NCBI RefSeq assembly: GCF_003072125.1
Contig: NZ_QCYH01000002.1
Location: 434,001-498,000 of the forward strand
DNA from: Pelagivirga sediminicola
Lineage (GTDB): Bacteria > Pseudomonadota > Alphaproteobacteria > Rhodobacterales > Rhodobacteraceae
Length of the DNA: 64,000 bases
Direction of reading: 5' to 3'
The notes under the pieces were generated by a model. That model was not told where the DNA came from, did not search any database, and saw nothing but the letters and a program-made list of their open reading frames with translations. Every line of letters begins with the position of its first letter. Position 1 is the first letter of the stretch. This document shows, piece after piece, positions 1 to 8,907 of this stretch. Position numbers and translations under genes: made by a program.

Positions 1-94
1 GGGCCGGCGCGCCCGGATTCGCAACTTGTGTTTCAACTCGGCACCGAAACGCACTAGGTAGCGGCGGGCAGGACTGCGCATTTGGGAGGTGCCG
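1..94. other. Leading segment before pabB
   Basis: Too short to assign. In plus-strand frame 1 it reads 18 open codons to a TAG at 55-57 and could be the tail of an upstream gene, but nothing identifies it. GGGAGG at 84-89 is the likely ribosome binding site of the next gene. Confidence 0.3.
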
Positions 95-1240
95 GTGAAG
101 ATTCGCTTCGATCATGGGCCGGTGGGGCCGGGGGGTGATGTGCAGCGCGGCGCCTGCGTGTTCGACGCGCCCCGCCGGATGATCGCGGCCCATACGGCGC
201 AGGAGGTGCCCGCCGCGCTGGACGCGCTGGATGCGGCGCGGGAGGGCGGCGCGTGGCTGGCGGGATATGCCAGCTACGAGCTCGGCTATGCGCTGGAGCC
301 GCGCCTTTTTCCCTTGATGCCGCAGGACCGCCGCCTGCCGCTTCTGGCGTTCGGGGTCTATGAGGCGCCGCGCGCCGCGCCCGATCTGGTCGCAGGGGAC
401 GCGGCCTTGTCCGAATGGGCGCCCGCATGGGACGCGGCGCGCTACGCTGCGGCCTTCGACCGGGTGCATGCCTATATCTGCGCGGGCGATATCTATCAGG
501 CCAATCTGACCTTCCCGCTGGAGGGCGCGGCCACGGGCGATGCCAATGCGCTTTATGCCGCGCTGGTGGCGGCGCAGCCGGTGCGCCACGGCGCGCTTGT
601 CCGGCAGCCGGGCCTGCCCACGATCCTGTCACGCTCGCCCGAGCTGTTCTTTCGCACCGATGCCGCGGGCCGGATCGAGACGCGCCCGATGAAGGGCACC
701 CAGCCGCGCAGCAGCGATCCGGCCGAGGATGCCCGCCGCCGGATGTTCCTGGCCAGCGATGACAAGAACCGCGCCGAGAACCTGATGATCGTCGATCTTC
801 TGCGCAACGACCTGAGCCGCGTCTGCGCGCCCGGCAGCGTCGAGGTGCCCGAGCTTTTCACCGTCGAAAGCTACAGCACCGTGCACCAGATGACGTCGCT
901 GATCGCCGGGCAACTGGTGCAGGGCACCAGCTTGGGCGCCATCCTTGCCGCGCTCTTTCCCTGCGGGTCGATCACCGGCGCGCCGAAACTGCGCGCGATG
1001 CAGATCCTGCGCGATCTGGAGCCGCAGGCGCGCGACATCTACTGCGGCACCATCGGCTGGGCCGCGCCGGACGGGCGGGCCGATTTCAACGTGGCCATCC
1101 GCACCCTTCTGCTGGACGGTGCGCGCGTGACGCTGAATGTCGGCGGCGGCGTCGTGCATGACAGCACCGCGGAGGCCGAATATGAGGAGGCGCTGTGGAA
1201 AACCCGCTTTGCCCGCCCGCTGATCCGGGATTTGCCCTGA
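95..1240 (+). CDS. pabB: Aminodeoxychorismate synthase component I
   Basis: Converts chorismate plus ammonia to 4-amino-4-deoxychorismate, the first step of p-aminobenzoate and folate synthesis, normally with the glutaminase PabA. The C-terminal two thirds is a chorismate-binding domain: PMKGT near residue 200 carries the active-site lysine typical of PabB, and GSITGAPK lies near residue 293. Two GTG starts are possible, at 89 and 95; GGGAGG at 84-89 is correctly spaced only for the GTG at 95, giving 381 residues. It overlaps pabC by 46 bases, so the two are translated from one message. No pabA is in view. The identification is firm; only the start is open. Confidence 0.93.
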   Translation: MKIRFDHGPVGPGGDVQRGACVFDAPRRMIAAHTAQEVPAALDALDAAREGGAWLAGYASYELGYALEPRLFPLMPQDRRLPLLAFGVYEAPRAAPDLVAGDAALSEWAPAWDAARYAAAFDRVHAYICAGDIYQANLTFPLEGAATGDANALYAALVAAQPVRHGALVRQPGLPTILSRSPELFFRTDAAGRIETRPMKGTQPRSSDPAEDARRRMFLASDDKNRAENLMIVDLLRNDLSRVCAPGSVEVPELFTVESYSTVHQMTSLIAGQLVQGTSLGAILAALFPCGSITGAPKLRAMQILRDLEPQARDIYCGTIGWAAPDGRADFNVAIRTLLLDGARVTLNVGGGVVHDSTAEAEYEEALWKTRFARPLIRDLP

Positions 1241-1848
1241 TCGAAACGATGCGATGGACGCCCGGCGGCGGCATCGCGCACCGCGCCCGCCATATGGCGC
1301 GCCTCGCCAGAACGGCGCGCGCGCTCGGCATCACCCCGCGCGGCGTGAGCAGCGCACTGGACGCGATCACCAGCAGCGGCCCCTTGCGGGTGCGCCTGAC
1401 CGTCGATGCCGAAGGGCGCACCAATCTGACCTCCGCCCCGTTTCAGGCGCTGGGTCCGGACGCGCGCTGGCGCGTGGCGATCCACCCGCAGCGGCTGGAT
1501 GCGGCCGATCCGTGGCTGCGCCACAAGACGACGCGCCGCGCAGTCTACGACGCCGCGCGCGCCGCGCTGCCGCGGGGCATTGACGAATGGATCTTTCTAA
1601 ACGAAGGCGGCGCCGTTTGCGAAGGCACGATCACCAACATCCATATCCGCCCCGCAGAAGACGCCGCATTGCTCACCCCGCCGCGCGCCTGCGGCCTGTT
1701 GCCGGGCATCGGCCGCGAGGTGCTGATCGCGTCCCGCCGCGCCCGGCCCGCGCGCCTGACGCTGCAGGATCTGGAGCAGGCGCATGCGATCTATGTGGGA
1801 AACGCCCTGCGCGGGTTGATCCGCGCCGAGCTTGTTTCTTCTTGCTGA
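1195..1848 (+). CDS. pabC: Aminodeoxychorismate lyase, class IV aminotransferase fold
   Basis: PLP enzyme that releases pyruvate from aminodeoxychorismate to give p-aminobenzoate, completing the step begun by PabB. The likely PLP lysine is in HKTTRR near residue 110, and EGTITNIHI near residue 143 matches the class IV phosphate-binding segment. The start is GTG inside the pabB reading frame with GAGGAGG directly upstream, so translational coupling is likely. The last four codons (V-S-S-C) and the TGA stop lie inside a dispersed repeat that also forms the end of argD, so the native C-terminus has been replaced or extended by the repeat. A branched-chain or D-amino-acid aminotransferase is possible from the fold alone, but the pabB overlap argues for PabC. 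Confidence 0.88.
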   Translation: MENPLCPPADPGFALIETMRWTPGGGIAHRARHMARLARTARALGITPRGVSSALDAITSSGPLRVRLTVDAEGRTNLTSAPFQALGPDARWRVAIHPQRLDAADPWLRHKTTRRAVYDAARAALPRGIDEWIFLNEGGAVCEGTITNIHIRPAEDAALLTPPRACGLLPGIGREVLIASRRARPARLTLQDLEQAHAIYVGNALRGLIRAELVSSC

Positions 1849-1859
1849 AAATATCCTCG
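1834..1859 (-). repeat. Interspersed repeat copy 1 (core AGGATATTT-N3-GCAAGAAGAA)
   Basis: This 26-base stretch is identical to 17549-17574 and close to copies at 26532 and 53335. Read on the minus strand it is AGGATATTT, TCA, GCAAGAAGAA. It supplies the last codons and stop of pabC and lies between convergent pabC and cfa. This copy lacks the GC-rich hairpin seen beside the other three. Confidence 0.85.
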
Positions 1860-1888
1860 TCGAAGGCCGGAAAATTCGCAGGATTTTC

Positions 1889-3097
1889 TCACCTGTTGCC
1901 GCGATAGAGGTAATCGCGCGTCAGCGGCACCGCCTCTTGCTGCCGCGCAAGCTGCACCTGGAACACCACCTGCCGGTCCAGCCGGAACGTCAGCTCGCAC
2001 GCCTTCAGATAGAACCGCCACATGCGGCAGAACTGATCGTCATAAAGCTGCCTTGCCTCGTCGATCCGGTCCATGAAACGGTCATACCAGTGGCGCAGCG
2101 TTTCGGCATAATGCAGGCGCCAGACCTCCAGATCGGTGGTGATGAGGCCCGATTGCTCGACCGCGGCGGTCATCTCGGACATCGACGGCACATAGCCGCC
2201 GGGAAAGATGTATTTCAAGATCCACGGACTGGTCACGCCCGGCGGCTTCGCGCGCCCGATCGTATGAACCAGCGCGACGCCGTCATCGGTCAATAGCTCG
2301 TTTATCTTGTTGAAATACGTGCGGTATTGCGGCGTGCCGACATGCTCGAACATGCCGACCGATACGATGCGATCGAACTTGCCCTGCACATCGCGGTAAT
2401 CGATCAGCTCGAACTTCGCGACGTCCTGCAGGCCCGCGTCCCGCGCGCGCTGATTGGCGATCTTGTGCTGCTCCTCGCTCAGCGTCACGCCCAGCACATT
2501 GGCCCCGTGATCGCGCGCCAGCGTCAGGCCCATGCCGCCCCAGCCGCAGCCGATATCCAGCACCCGCATCCCCGGCCGCAGCAGCAGCTTGCCCGCGATA
2601 TGCGCCTTCTTGGCCTCCTGAGCCTCGCCCAGCGTCATGCCCTCGCGCTTGAAATAAGCGCAGGAATACTGCCGGTCGGCGTCCAGAAACAGATCATAGA
2701 GCGCGCCGGACAGATCATAATGATGCGCCACATTCGCGCGCGACCGGCCTGCCGGATTGAACTGCGCCGCGCGGCGCCCAAGATAGCGCAGGACCGCCAG
2801 CGGCTGGTGATACCAGGCATGCCCCTGGGACGCGATATTGCTGATAGCAAGGCGCAGAAACCCCTCCAGATCGTCGTTTTCGATGGTCAGATCGCCCTCG
2901 ACATACCCCTCGCCGACGCCCATTTCGGGCGACAGCATGATCCGCCGGGGAAGGGCCGGGTTCTTCAGCGTCACGGCGATGTGCGGCCCTGCCGCGCTGC
3001 CCTGGTATTTTCGGGTGGTTCCGTCGGGATAGGTGAGGGTCAGTTGCCCCGTCTTGATCAAGGTTTCCAGGAACCGGTGAAGTGCTGCGCTCCACAT
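1889..3097 (-). CDS. cfa: Cyclopropane-fatty-acyl-phospholipid synthase family methyltransferase
   Basis: Transfers a methylene group from S-adenosylmethionine to double bonds of membrane phospholipid acyl chains. The N-terminal part (about 1-130) is the lipid-binding region of this family, and VLDIGCGWGG near residue 178 is the SAM-binding motif I. At 402 residues it is close to the usual family length. It is divergent from aspS across a 270-base gap and convergent with pabC. Paralogues in this family make other modified lipids, so cyclopropanation is inferred from family. Confidence is high for the family and moderate for the exact reaction. Confidence 0.85.
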   Translation of the reverse strand: MWSAALHRFLETLIKTGQLTLTYPDGTTRKYQGSAAGPHIAVTLKNPALPRRIMLSPEMGVGEGYVEGDLTIENDDLEGFLRLAISNIASQGHAWYHQPLAVLRYLGRRAAQFNPAGRSRANVAHHYDLSGALYDLFLDADRQYSCAYFKREGMTLGEAQEAKKAHIAGKLLLRPGMRVLDIGCGWGGMGLTLARDHGANVLGVTLSEEQHKIANQRARDAGLQDVAKFELIDYRDVQGKFDRIVSVGMFEHVGTPQYRTYFNKINELLTDDGVALVHTIGRAKPPGVTSPWILKYIFPGGYVPSMSEMTAAVEQSGLITTDLEVWRLHYAETLRHWYDRFMDRIDEARQLYDDQFCRMWRFYLKACELTFRLDRQVVFQVQLARQQEAVPLTRDYLYRGNR

Positions 3098-3213
3098 AAG
3101 TCATCCCCTTTGCACGGCGGAGCCACCCGTGTGCGGTTCCGCATTCCACAATGCCGGTCACGTCCGGTAACGCGCCATGGCGATACGAAGTTTCCGGGCA
3201 AGATAAAAATATG

Positions 3214-3239
3214 CCTGTTTTCAGAATTTTGTAAACAGG
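3214..3239. promoter_or_regulatory. Inverted repeat CCTGTTT-N12-AAACAGG between cfa and aspS
   Basis: Two perfect 7-base arms separated by 12 AT-rich bases lie about 115 bases upstream of the cfa start, in the divergent cfa/aspS gap. This could be an operator or a leader hairpin for cfa. No regulator can be named from the sequence. Confidence 0.35.
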
Positions 3240-3290
3240 TTCGCGTGCAATGCGGCGACCGCCTGCCTGCGCGGGGTCCGGGGGCGCCCC

Positions 3291-3319
3291 TTGACTTTGC
3301 CGCGCGGGGCATGTGTATC
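3291..3319 (+). promoter_or_regulatory. Putative sigma-70 promoter of aspS
   Basis: TTGACT (3291-3296) and TGTATC (3314-3319) are separated by 17 bases, about 50 bases upstream of the aspS start. The -35 box is strong and the -10 box weak, as is common in high-GC alphaproteobacteria. Confidence 0.45.
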
Positions 3320-3367
3320 GGCGCGATATGATGACAGCCCCAGCGCGGGACCGCATGAGAGGATCCG

Positions 3368-5146
3368 ATGATGCACGCCTATCGCAGCCATACCTGCGCC
3401 GACCTTGACAAATCGAACGTGGGCGACACGGTGCGCCTGTCGGGCTGGGTTCATCGCATCCGCGATCATGGTGGCGTGTTATTCGTCGACCTGCGCGATC
3501 ACTACGGCATGACGCAGCTGATCTGTGACCCCGACAGCCCCGTTTTCGATCAGGTCGAGGCGGTGCGCAGCGAATGGTGCATCCGCATCGACGGCACCGT
3601 CAAGGCGCGCGATGCCGCCTTGGTCAATCCCAAGCTGCCCACCGGCGAGATCGAGGTTTTCATCCGCGATATCGAGGTTCTGGGCGCGTCCAAGGAACTG
3701 CCGCTGATGGTCTTCGGCGATCAGGACTACCCCGAGGAAACCCGGCTGAAGCACCGCTACCTGGACCTGCGCCGCGAGGCGATGCAGCGCAACATGACCC
3801 TGCGCAGCGATGTCGTGGCCTCCATGCGCCGCCGCATGTGGGACGCGGATTTCCGCGAATACCAGACGCCGATCATCACCGCCTCCTCCCCCGAAGGAGC
3901 GCGCGATTTTCTGGTGCCCTCGCGCCTGCATCCGGGCAAATTCTACGCGCTGCCGCAGGCGCCGCAGCTGTTCAAGCAGCTGATCATGGTGTCCGGCTTT
4001 GACAAGTATTTCCAGATCGCGCCCTGCTTCCGTGACGAGGATCCGCGCGCCGACCGCTCGCCCACCGACTTCTATCAACTCGACCTCGAGATGAGCTTTG
4101 TCGAGCAGCAGGACGTCTTCGACACGATCCAGCCGGTCATTCAGGGCATTTTCGAGGAATTCGGCGGCGGGCGCACGGTTGACGATGTCTGGCCGCAGAT
4201 CAGCTATGCCGATGCGGCGCTGTGGTACGGCACCGACAAGCCCGACCTGCGCAACCCGATCAAGATGCAGGTTGTCTCGGATCATTTCCGCGGCTCCGGC
4301 TTTGCCATCTTCGCCAAGCTGCTGGAGCAGGACGGCACCGAAATCCGCGCCATTCCCGCGCCGGGCGGCGGCAGCCGCAAGTTCTGCGACCGCATGAACG
4401 CATTTGCGCAGAAAGAGGGCCTGCCGGGGATGGGGTATATCTTCTGGCGCAAGGGGGATGACGGGATGGAAGCCGCAGGCCCCTTGGCCAAGAATATCGG
4501 CCCCGAGCGCACCGAGGCCATCCGCCAGCAACTGGGTCTGGGCGAGGGCGACGCGGCCTTCTTCCTCGGCGGCAAGCCGTCCGGTTTCGAGCGGGTCGCG
4601 GGCAAGGCGCGCACCGAGATCGGCAATGAGCTGAAGCTGACGGATGAAAACCGCTTCGCCTTTGCGTGGATCGTCGATTTCCCGATGTATGAGGCGGACG
4701 AGGAAACCGGCAAGATCGACTTCTCGCACAACCCCTTCTCGATGCCGCAGGGCGGGTTGGACGCGCTGCAGGGCGATCCGCTGAAAGTGCTGGGATATCA
4801 GTATGATCTGGCGTGCAACGGATATGAGCTGGTCTCGGGCGCAATCCGGAATCATCGCCTCGACATCATGATCGCCGCCTTCGAGAAGGCCGGTTATGAC
4901 GAGGCCGAGGTGCACAGCCGTTTCGGCGGCCTCGTTCAGGCGTTCCAATATGGCGCGCCGCCCCACGGTGGCTGCGCGGCGGGCATCGACCGCATCGTCA
5001 TGCTGTTGGCGGACGAGGCGAACATTCGCGAGGTCATCATGTTCCCGATGAACCAGCGCGCCGAGGATCTGATGATGAACGCCCCCAGCGCGCCCACGTC
5101 CGATCAGCTGATGGAACTGGGCCTGCGGGTGATTCCGCAAAAGTAA
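3368..5146 (+). CDS. aspS: Aspartate-tRNA ligase
   Basis: Class II aminoacyl-tRNA synthetase that charges tRNA-Asp in the cytoplasm. The order is an OB-fold anticodon-binding domain (about 1-110), the catalytic core with motif 2 [10 protein letters not shown] near residue 220, a bacterial GAD insertion in the middle third, and motif 3 in the [14 protein letters not shown] segment near residue 528. At 592 residues it is the normal bacterial length. The start is the first of two adjacent ATG codons, behind GAGAGG. Whether it discriminates against tRNA-Asn cannot be told here, since no gatCAB or asnS is in view. It is transcribed alone, with convergent GNAT and divergent cfa neighbours. Confidence 0.97.
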   Translation: MMHAYRSHTCADLDKSNVGDTVRLSGWVHRIRDHGGVLFVDLRDHYGMTQLICDPDSPVFDQVEAVRSEWCIRIDGTVKARDAALVNPKLPTGEIEVFIRDIEVLGASKELPLMVFGDQDYPEETRLKHRYLDLRREAMQRNMTLRSDVVASMRRRMWDADFREYQTPIITASSPEGARDFLVPSRLHPGKFYALPQAPQLFKQLIMVSGFDKYFQIAPCFRDEDPRADRSPTDFYQLDLEMSFVEQQDVFDTIQPVIQGIFEEFGGGRTVDDVWPQISYADAALWYGTDKPDLRNPIKMQVVSDHFRGSGFAIFAKLLEQDGTEIRAIPAPGGGSRKFCDRMNAFAQKEGLPGMGYIFWRKGDDGMEAAGPLAKNIGPERTEAIRQQLGLGEGDAAFFLGGKPSGFERVAGKARTEIGNELKLTDENRFAFAWIVDFPMYEADEETGKIDFSHNPFSMPQGGLDALQGDPLKVLGYQYDLACNGYELVSGAIRNHRLDIMIAAFEKAGYDEAEVHSRFGGLVQAFQYGAPPHGGCAAGIDRIVMLLADEANIREVIMFPMNQRAEDLMMNAPSAPTSDQLMELGLRVIPQK

Positions 5147-5205
5147 CGGGACCGCAGCAGCGGCGCGGGGTCAGTCCTCCAGACTGTCCTCACGCTTTTC
5201 GGCGA

Positions 5206-5928
5206 TCAGCGCGGCGGCAGCACCGGATCGCTTGCAACGCGCACAAGGCGCGTCAGATCGCTCAAGGATGATTGCTGAAGGCCGTCTGCGTCGAAATTCG
5301 CCGGATTCAGCCATAGCTGGAATGCCTCATTCAGCGCGGGCCATTCGGCATCTATGGCGGCAAACCAGGCGGTGTCGCGGTTACGACCCTTGACGATCGT
5401 GGCCTGCCGGAAAATCCCCTCGTAGCTGAAACCCAGCCGCTGCGCCGCGCGGCGCGACGGCAGGTTCAGCGCGTCGCATTTCCATTCATAGCGGCGGTAT
5501 CCGGCCTCGAACGCCCATTTCATCATCAGATACATCGCCTCGGTGGCGGCGATGGTGCGCTGCAGGCGGGGGGCCATGGCGATGAACCCGACCTCGATGG
5601 AGCCGGCTTCGGGCGCGATGCGCAGGAACGACGCAAAGCCGCCATAGGCGCCGCGATCCTTGTCATAGATCGCCACGAACACATGGTCCGGGGAGTCCGC
5701 CATTTCGCGCATCCAGCGATGAAACTGGGCCGACGAGGCGTAGGGGCCGACCGGCATGTAGGTCCAGACCTCGTCATGGCCCTCGAACGCGGGGTGCAGC
5801 AGGGCCGCATGGGTCTCGGCATCGAGCGGCTCCAACCGCACGTGGCGCCCCTCCAGCGCGATGTTTTCGGGCCTGGGGGGGACGGTCCAGTTCTCGACAA
5901 CCGGACCTCTTGGGCGGGGATCAGTCAT
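5206..5928 (-). CDS. GNAT family N-acetyltransferase (RimJ/RimL-like)
   Basis: Predicted acetyl-CoA-dependent N-acetyltransferase of unknown substrate. The GNAT core runs from VRLEPLDAETHAALL to about residue 200 and includes a typical beta4/beta5 region and the R-x-A-A-Q-R-L-G-F segment that shapes the acetyl-CoA pocket. The ATG at 5928 is preferred over the one at 5943 because GAGAG lies at suitable distance before it; this gives 240 residues. The C-terminal 45 residues beyond the core are variable in related proteins. It is convergent with aspS and appears monocistronic. It resembles RimL-like enzymes that modify small molecules or protein N-termini, but the target cannot be stated. Confidence 0.8.
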   Translation of the reverse strand: MTDPRPRGPVVENWTVPPRPENIALEGRHVRLEPLDAETHAALLHPAFEGHDEVWTYMPVGPYASSAQFHRWMREMADSPDHVFVAIYDKDRGAYGGFASFLRIAPEAGSIEVGFIAMAPRLQRTIAATEAMYLMMKWAFEAGYRRYEWKCDALNLPSRRAAQRLGFSYEGIFRQATIVKGRNRDTAWFAAIDAEWPALNEAFQLWLNPANFDADGLQQSSLSDLTRLVRVASDPVLPPR

Positions 5929-6017
5929 GGCGGGCTCTCGCATCAGGGGCTGCGCGCGATCATAGGCTTTGGGCGGCGCAGGGAAAGCGGTTTTTGCGAG
6001 CGCCCGCGCGCGACGCG

Positions 6018-6734
6018 CTACATCGCGGCCCGGCTGGCCAGCCGCTCCTGCACAAGGCCCGCAACCTGCGCCAGCCCGCTGTTGAGCGCGGCGCCGCCGC
6101 GTTGCTGCGCGGCCAAGGCCTCGGCTGCTGCGGCCAGTTGCGCATCATCGGCAGACCGCGCCACGCCGCTGAGGAATTGTGCGACGTAATCCAGCACCGG
6201 CCCCTCGGAATGCTCGTCCAGCAGGTTGGACACGTGCACCATGTCATCGCGGTATGCCAGCGGATCGCGATACACATCCTCGTTGCGCAAGGCGCGCGGA
6301 CCGGCCGACTGGCGATCCGCGGGCAAGGTGGACAGAACCGCCTGTTGGAAGACGCCAAGATTGGTCAAAGGCTTGGCCAGGAAGGCATCGGCGCCAGCGG
6401 CGCGCGCCTGCGCCTCGGCGTCCTCAAGTCCGCTGGTCGCGATGATCGAGGTGACGCGCGGCTCGGCGCCGGTCAGCTCCGCGATCAGATCGAGGCCCGA
6501 TCCGTCCGGCAGACCCAGATCGATGATGACCGCGGTCGGCCGGTAAACCTGCAAATGCCGCCGCGCCGAGCGCAGGCAGTCCGCGCGCCGGATGCGGGCG
6601 CCCGAATGCAGGCACATAAGGCGCATCGCATCGCACGCATAAAGGCTGTCTTCGACCACGAGGATGGTCATGCCCAGCAGCGGGCGCGCCGCGGTCGGGT
6701 TGGTGATTTGGGTCAGTCCGGGCAGATCGTCCAT
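6018..6734 (-). CDS. Response regulator with receiver domain and non-DNA-binding C-terminus
   Basis: A two-component receiver protein. The receiver spans about residues 20-140: VVED gives the acidic pair, IIDLGLPDGSG holds the phosphoacceptor aspartate (residue 72 from this start), TSG supplies the conserved Thr/Ser position and AKPL the lysine. The remaining 100 residues are alanine-rich, probably helical, and show no helix-turn-helix, GGDEF or other output domain I recognise. The ATG at 6734 has AAAGGAG eight bases upstream; the ATG at 6740 would sit too close to it. No histidine kinase is adjacent, so the partner is unknown. It may act by protein-protein interaction. Confidence 0.8.
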   Translation of the reverse strand: MDDLPGLTQITNPTAARPLLGMTILVVEDSLYACDAMRLMCLHSGARIRRADCLRSARRHLQVYRPTAVIIDLGLPDGSGLDLIAELTGAEPRVTSIIATSGLEDAEAQARAAGADAFLAKPLTNLGVFQQAVLSTLPADRQSAGPRALRNEDVYRDPLAYRDDMVHVSNLLDEHSEGPVLDYVAQFLSGVARSADDAQLAAAAEALAAQQRGGAALNSGLAQVAGLVQERLASRAAM

Positions 6735-6914
6735 GCGCATGTCTCCTTTGGCAGCTTCGACGACTCAAGGGTTACGCAGACTTGGCTAACGCAGGGTTAA
6801 CGCCAGATGCGGAAATCCGGCCCGTTGCGCGGCGCGTGCGTCACAGCGCGCGCTTGCCACGGCCCGCCGTGCGCGCGATAACGTGCACCGACCCGCCGAT
6901 AGAAAGGACATTCC

Positions 6915-7319
6915 ATGATCGGACGCCTCAATCACGTCGCCATCGCCGTGCCGGATCTTGCGGCCGCGATCGCCCAGTATCGCGATGCGCTCGGCGCCGA
7001 AGTGGGCGCCCCCCAGGACGAGCCGGACCACGGCGTCACGGTGGTTTTCATCAATCTTCCCAATACGAAGATCGAACTTCTTCATCCTTTGGGTGAGGCC
7101 AGCCCGATTGCCGGGTTTCTGGAAAAGAACCCGTCGGGCGGCATCCATCATGTCTGCTACGAGGTCGAGGATATCACGGCCGCACGCGACCGCCTGACCG
7201 CGTCGGGCGCGCGCGTGCTCGGGGACGGCGCGCCCAAGATCGGCGCCCATGGCAAGCCTGTGCTTTTCTTGCATCCCAAGGATTTCAACGGCTGCCTGAT
7301 CGAGCTGGAGGAAGTCTGA
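6915..7319 (+). CDS. mce: Methylmalonyl-CoA epimerase
   Basis: Interconverts (S)- and (R)-methylmalonyl-CoA between propionyl-CoA carboxylase and the B12-dependent mutase. It is a vicinal-oxygen-chelate fold of 134 residues, the family length, with metal-ligand candidates His7 in LNHVAIAV, a histidine in GGIHHVCYEV and a glutamate in the terminal IELEE. The start has AAAGGA seven bases upstream. The stop overlaps the next start (TGATG), so it is coupled to the DUF1467 membrane protein, an association I know from alphaproteobacteria. The mutase itself is not in the window, although its GTPase chaperone gene meaB is at 25492. Confidence 0.92.
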   Translation: MIGRLNHVAIAVPDLAAAIAQYRDALGAEVGAPQDEPDHGVTVVFINLPNTKIELLHPLGEASPIAGFLEKNPSGGIHHVCYEVEDITAARDRLTASGARVLGDGAPKIGAHGKPVLFLHPKDFNGCLIELEEV

Positions 7320-7618
7320 TGGGCCCCGTCACCGGTCTGGTGCTCTATGCGGTCATCTGGTCGATGACGTTCCTCGTCGCGATTCCGATTCGCCTGCAGA
7401 CCCAGGGTGAGGCAGGGCAGGTGGTGCCCGGCACGCATCAAGGCTCGCCCCAGCGTCACGATCTGCGCAAGAAGGCACTGATCAGCACCGTCATCGCCGC
7501 GCTTATATGGGCGCTGGCCGCTTGGATCATCCTGACGGGTCAGATCACGCTGAGCGATATCGACCTGTTCACGCGATTCGGGCCCGGCCCGATCGAAGAG
7601 CGTGGACTAGGTGGGTGA
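7319..7618 (+). CDS. DUF1467 family small membrane protein
   Basis: A 99-residue protein with two predicted membrane helices (about 4-24 and 55-77) joined by a polar loop. It belongs to the DUF1467 family, which is commonly found directly after methylmalonyl-CoA epimerase in alphaproteobacteria; its function is unknown. Its ATG overlaps the mce stop. Its last 50 bases overlap, on the opposite strand, the end of the EI24-domain gene, so both C-termini are encoded by the same DNA. Confidence 0.82.
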   Translation: MGPVTGLVLYAVIWSMTFLVAIPIRLQTQGEAGQVVPGTHQGSPQRHDLRKKALISTVIAALIWALAAWIILTGQITLSDIDLFTRFGPGPIEERGLGG

Positions 7619-8273
7619 AGGTCGCGGCGCCAAGTATCGGGATGATGAGGTTCAGGATCGGCACGCTGAGCGGCATCGCCATCAGCGTGCCCGCCACCCA
7701 GATCCGCGCCCAGTGACGCTTGCGCAACTCGCGCGCGCCCACGCGGCCAAGGCGACGCATTGCGGCCATCTGGAAATACTCGCGCCCCAGCAGGAAGCCG
7801 TTGAGCGCCCCGAAAATCCCCAGCGCGGCGAAGGGCAGCAGCCCGTATAGCATCAGCGCCACGAGGTTCGCACCGATAAGCACCCCCAGAAACGCCGCCG
7901 TGTCGCGCAGCACATCCATCCATGGCAGGCGCGGCACCGGCGGCAGGTCTGGGTAATACCGCGCCTCGACCGCCTCGGCGACATCGTCAAGAAACAGCGA
8001 CGTGATCGCCGATGCGACGGGGACCATCAGAAACACCGACATGACCATCATCGCGATCAGGCTGCTCCAGCCCAGCAGATCGTCAAGCCAGCGCACCTCG
8101 CCCACCAGCGGCAAGACCACCACATCCCCCGTCAGCCACGAGATCAGCATCAGAACCGCCGCGTAAGCCGCGAAAAGCAGCGCGACGGTCAGCGCGATCC
8201 CAAGGAACAGGACACGGCGAAACCGCGGATCGCCCATCTGCGCCATTGCCTTGGCGAAGGCGGAAAAGATCAT
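7569..8273 (-). CDS. EI24/CysZ-like integral membrane protein
   Basis: A 234-residue protein with about four to six hydrophobic segments (strongest near 24-45, 70-95, 120-150 and 200-225), matching the EI24 domain family that includes the sulfate permease CysZ. Sulfate transport is known only for some members, so the substrate is not assigned. Its ATG overlaps the stop of the upstream nitroreductase gene by four bases (ATGA), so the two are cotranscribed. It overlaps the convergent DUF1467 gene by 50 bases. Confidence 0.75.
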   Translation of the reverse strand: MIFSAFAKAMAQMGDPRFRRVLFLGIALTVALLFAAYAAVLMLISWLTGDVVVLPLVGEVRWLDDLLGWSSLIAMMVMSVFLMVPVASAITSLFLDDVAEAVEARYYPDLPPVPRLPWMDVLRDTAAFLGVLIGANLVALMLYGLLPFAALGIFGALNGFLLGREYFQMAAMRRLGRVGARELRKRHWARIWVAGTLMAMPLSVPILNLIIPILGAATFTHLVHALRSGRARIA

Positions 8274-8848
8274 GCGTCCGCCCAGGTTGTCAGCGTCTCG
8301 ACATCGGGCCTCGGCCGGTCTGGCGGCGTCTCGCCCTCGGTGCCGATATGGATGAAGCCCGCGACCCGCTCGTTCTGGTCGAGGTCGAGCGCGTCCTGAA
8401 CGAAACTGCGGTCATGGCTCGGCCAGCCGGTCAGCCAGTTGGCCCCCCAGCCCGACGCCAGCGCGGCATTCAGCAGCGCAAGGCAAACGGCGCCCGCCGA
8501 ATAGGTCTGCTCGATCGCGGGTATCTTGGGCGAGGGGCGCTGCACCTCGATCACGGCGACCGCGAGGTTGGCGTCATCAAACTGCTTTTGCGCCTTGGCG
8601 ATCGCCTTTTCATCCATGCCTTCTGCCGCGTCGCAGCGGGGCACCGCCGCCGACAGCCGGTCCAGCGCCGCGCGCTGCAGCACGACAAAGCGCCACGGCA
8701 CCAGCTTGCCATGGTCGGGCGTCCGCGCCGCCGCCGTGAGCAGCGGCATCAGCGCCTCGCGGTCCGGCACCGGCAGGCCCAGCGTCTTGGCCGGGCGCGA
8801 CCGCCGCGTCAGCAGGAAATTCAGGGCTTCGGGGCAGGGGGCTGGCAT
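8270..8848 (-). CDS. Nitroreductase family protein (YdjA-like)
   Basis: Predicted FMN-dependent NAD(P)H oxidoreductase of the compact nitroreductase group, 192 residues. The N-terminal RRSRPAK motif contacts the FMN phosphate, TPDHGKLVPWRF is the conserved segment that follows in YdjA-type enzymes, and GWGANWLTGW lies in the third conserved block. The physiological substrate is unknown. GGAG lies seven bases before the ATG. Translational overlap with the downstream EI24 gene suggests co-expression without revealing a shared job. Confidence 0.85.
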   Translation of the reverse strand: MPAPCPEALNFLLTRRSRPAKTLGLPVPDREALMPLLTAAARTPDHGKLVPWRFVVLQRAALDRLSAAVPRCDAAEGMDEKAIAKAQKQFDDANLAVAVIEVQRPSPKIPAIEQTYSAGAVCLALLNAALASGWGANWLTGWPSHDRSFVQDALDLDQNERVAGFIHIGTEGETPPDRPRPDVETLTTWADA

Positions 8849-8907
8849 GGCGCGTCTCCGATATAACTCGTCTGTCGAGCCTTATGTCGGGGCGCAGGGC
8901 GGCCCGG

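Noticed and set aside
3180..3240. EcfG-like promoter (GGAAAC, 17 bases, CGTT) upstream of cfa
   Set aside because: The match is partial, and no EcfG/PhyR genes are in the window; a single such match is expected by chance.
5171..5206. Possible frameshifted tail of the GNAT gene
   Set aside because: A second minus frame reads about 27 plausible residues to a stop at 5171, but GNAT relatives end near the annotated stop and no start or binding site supports a separate gene.
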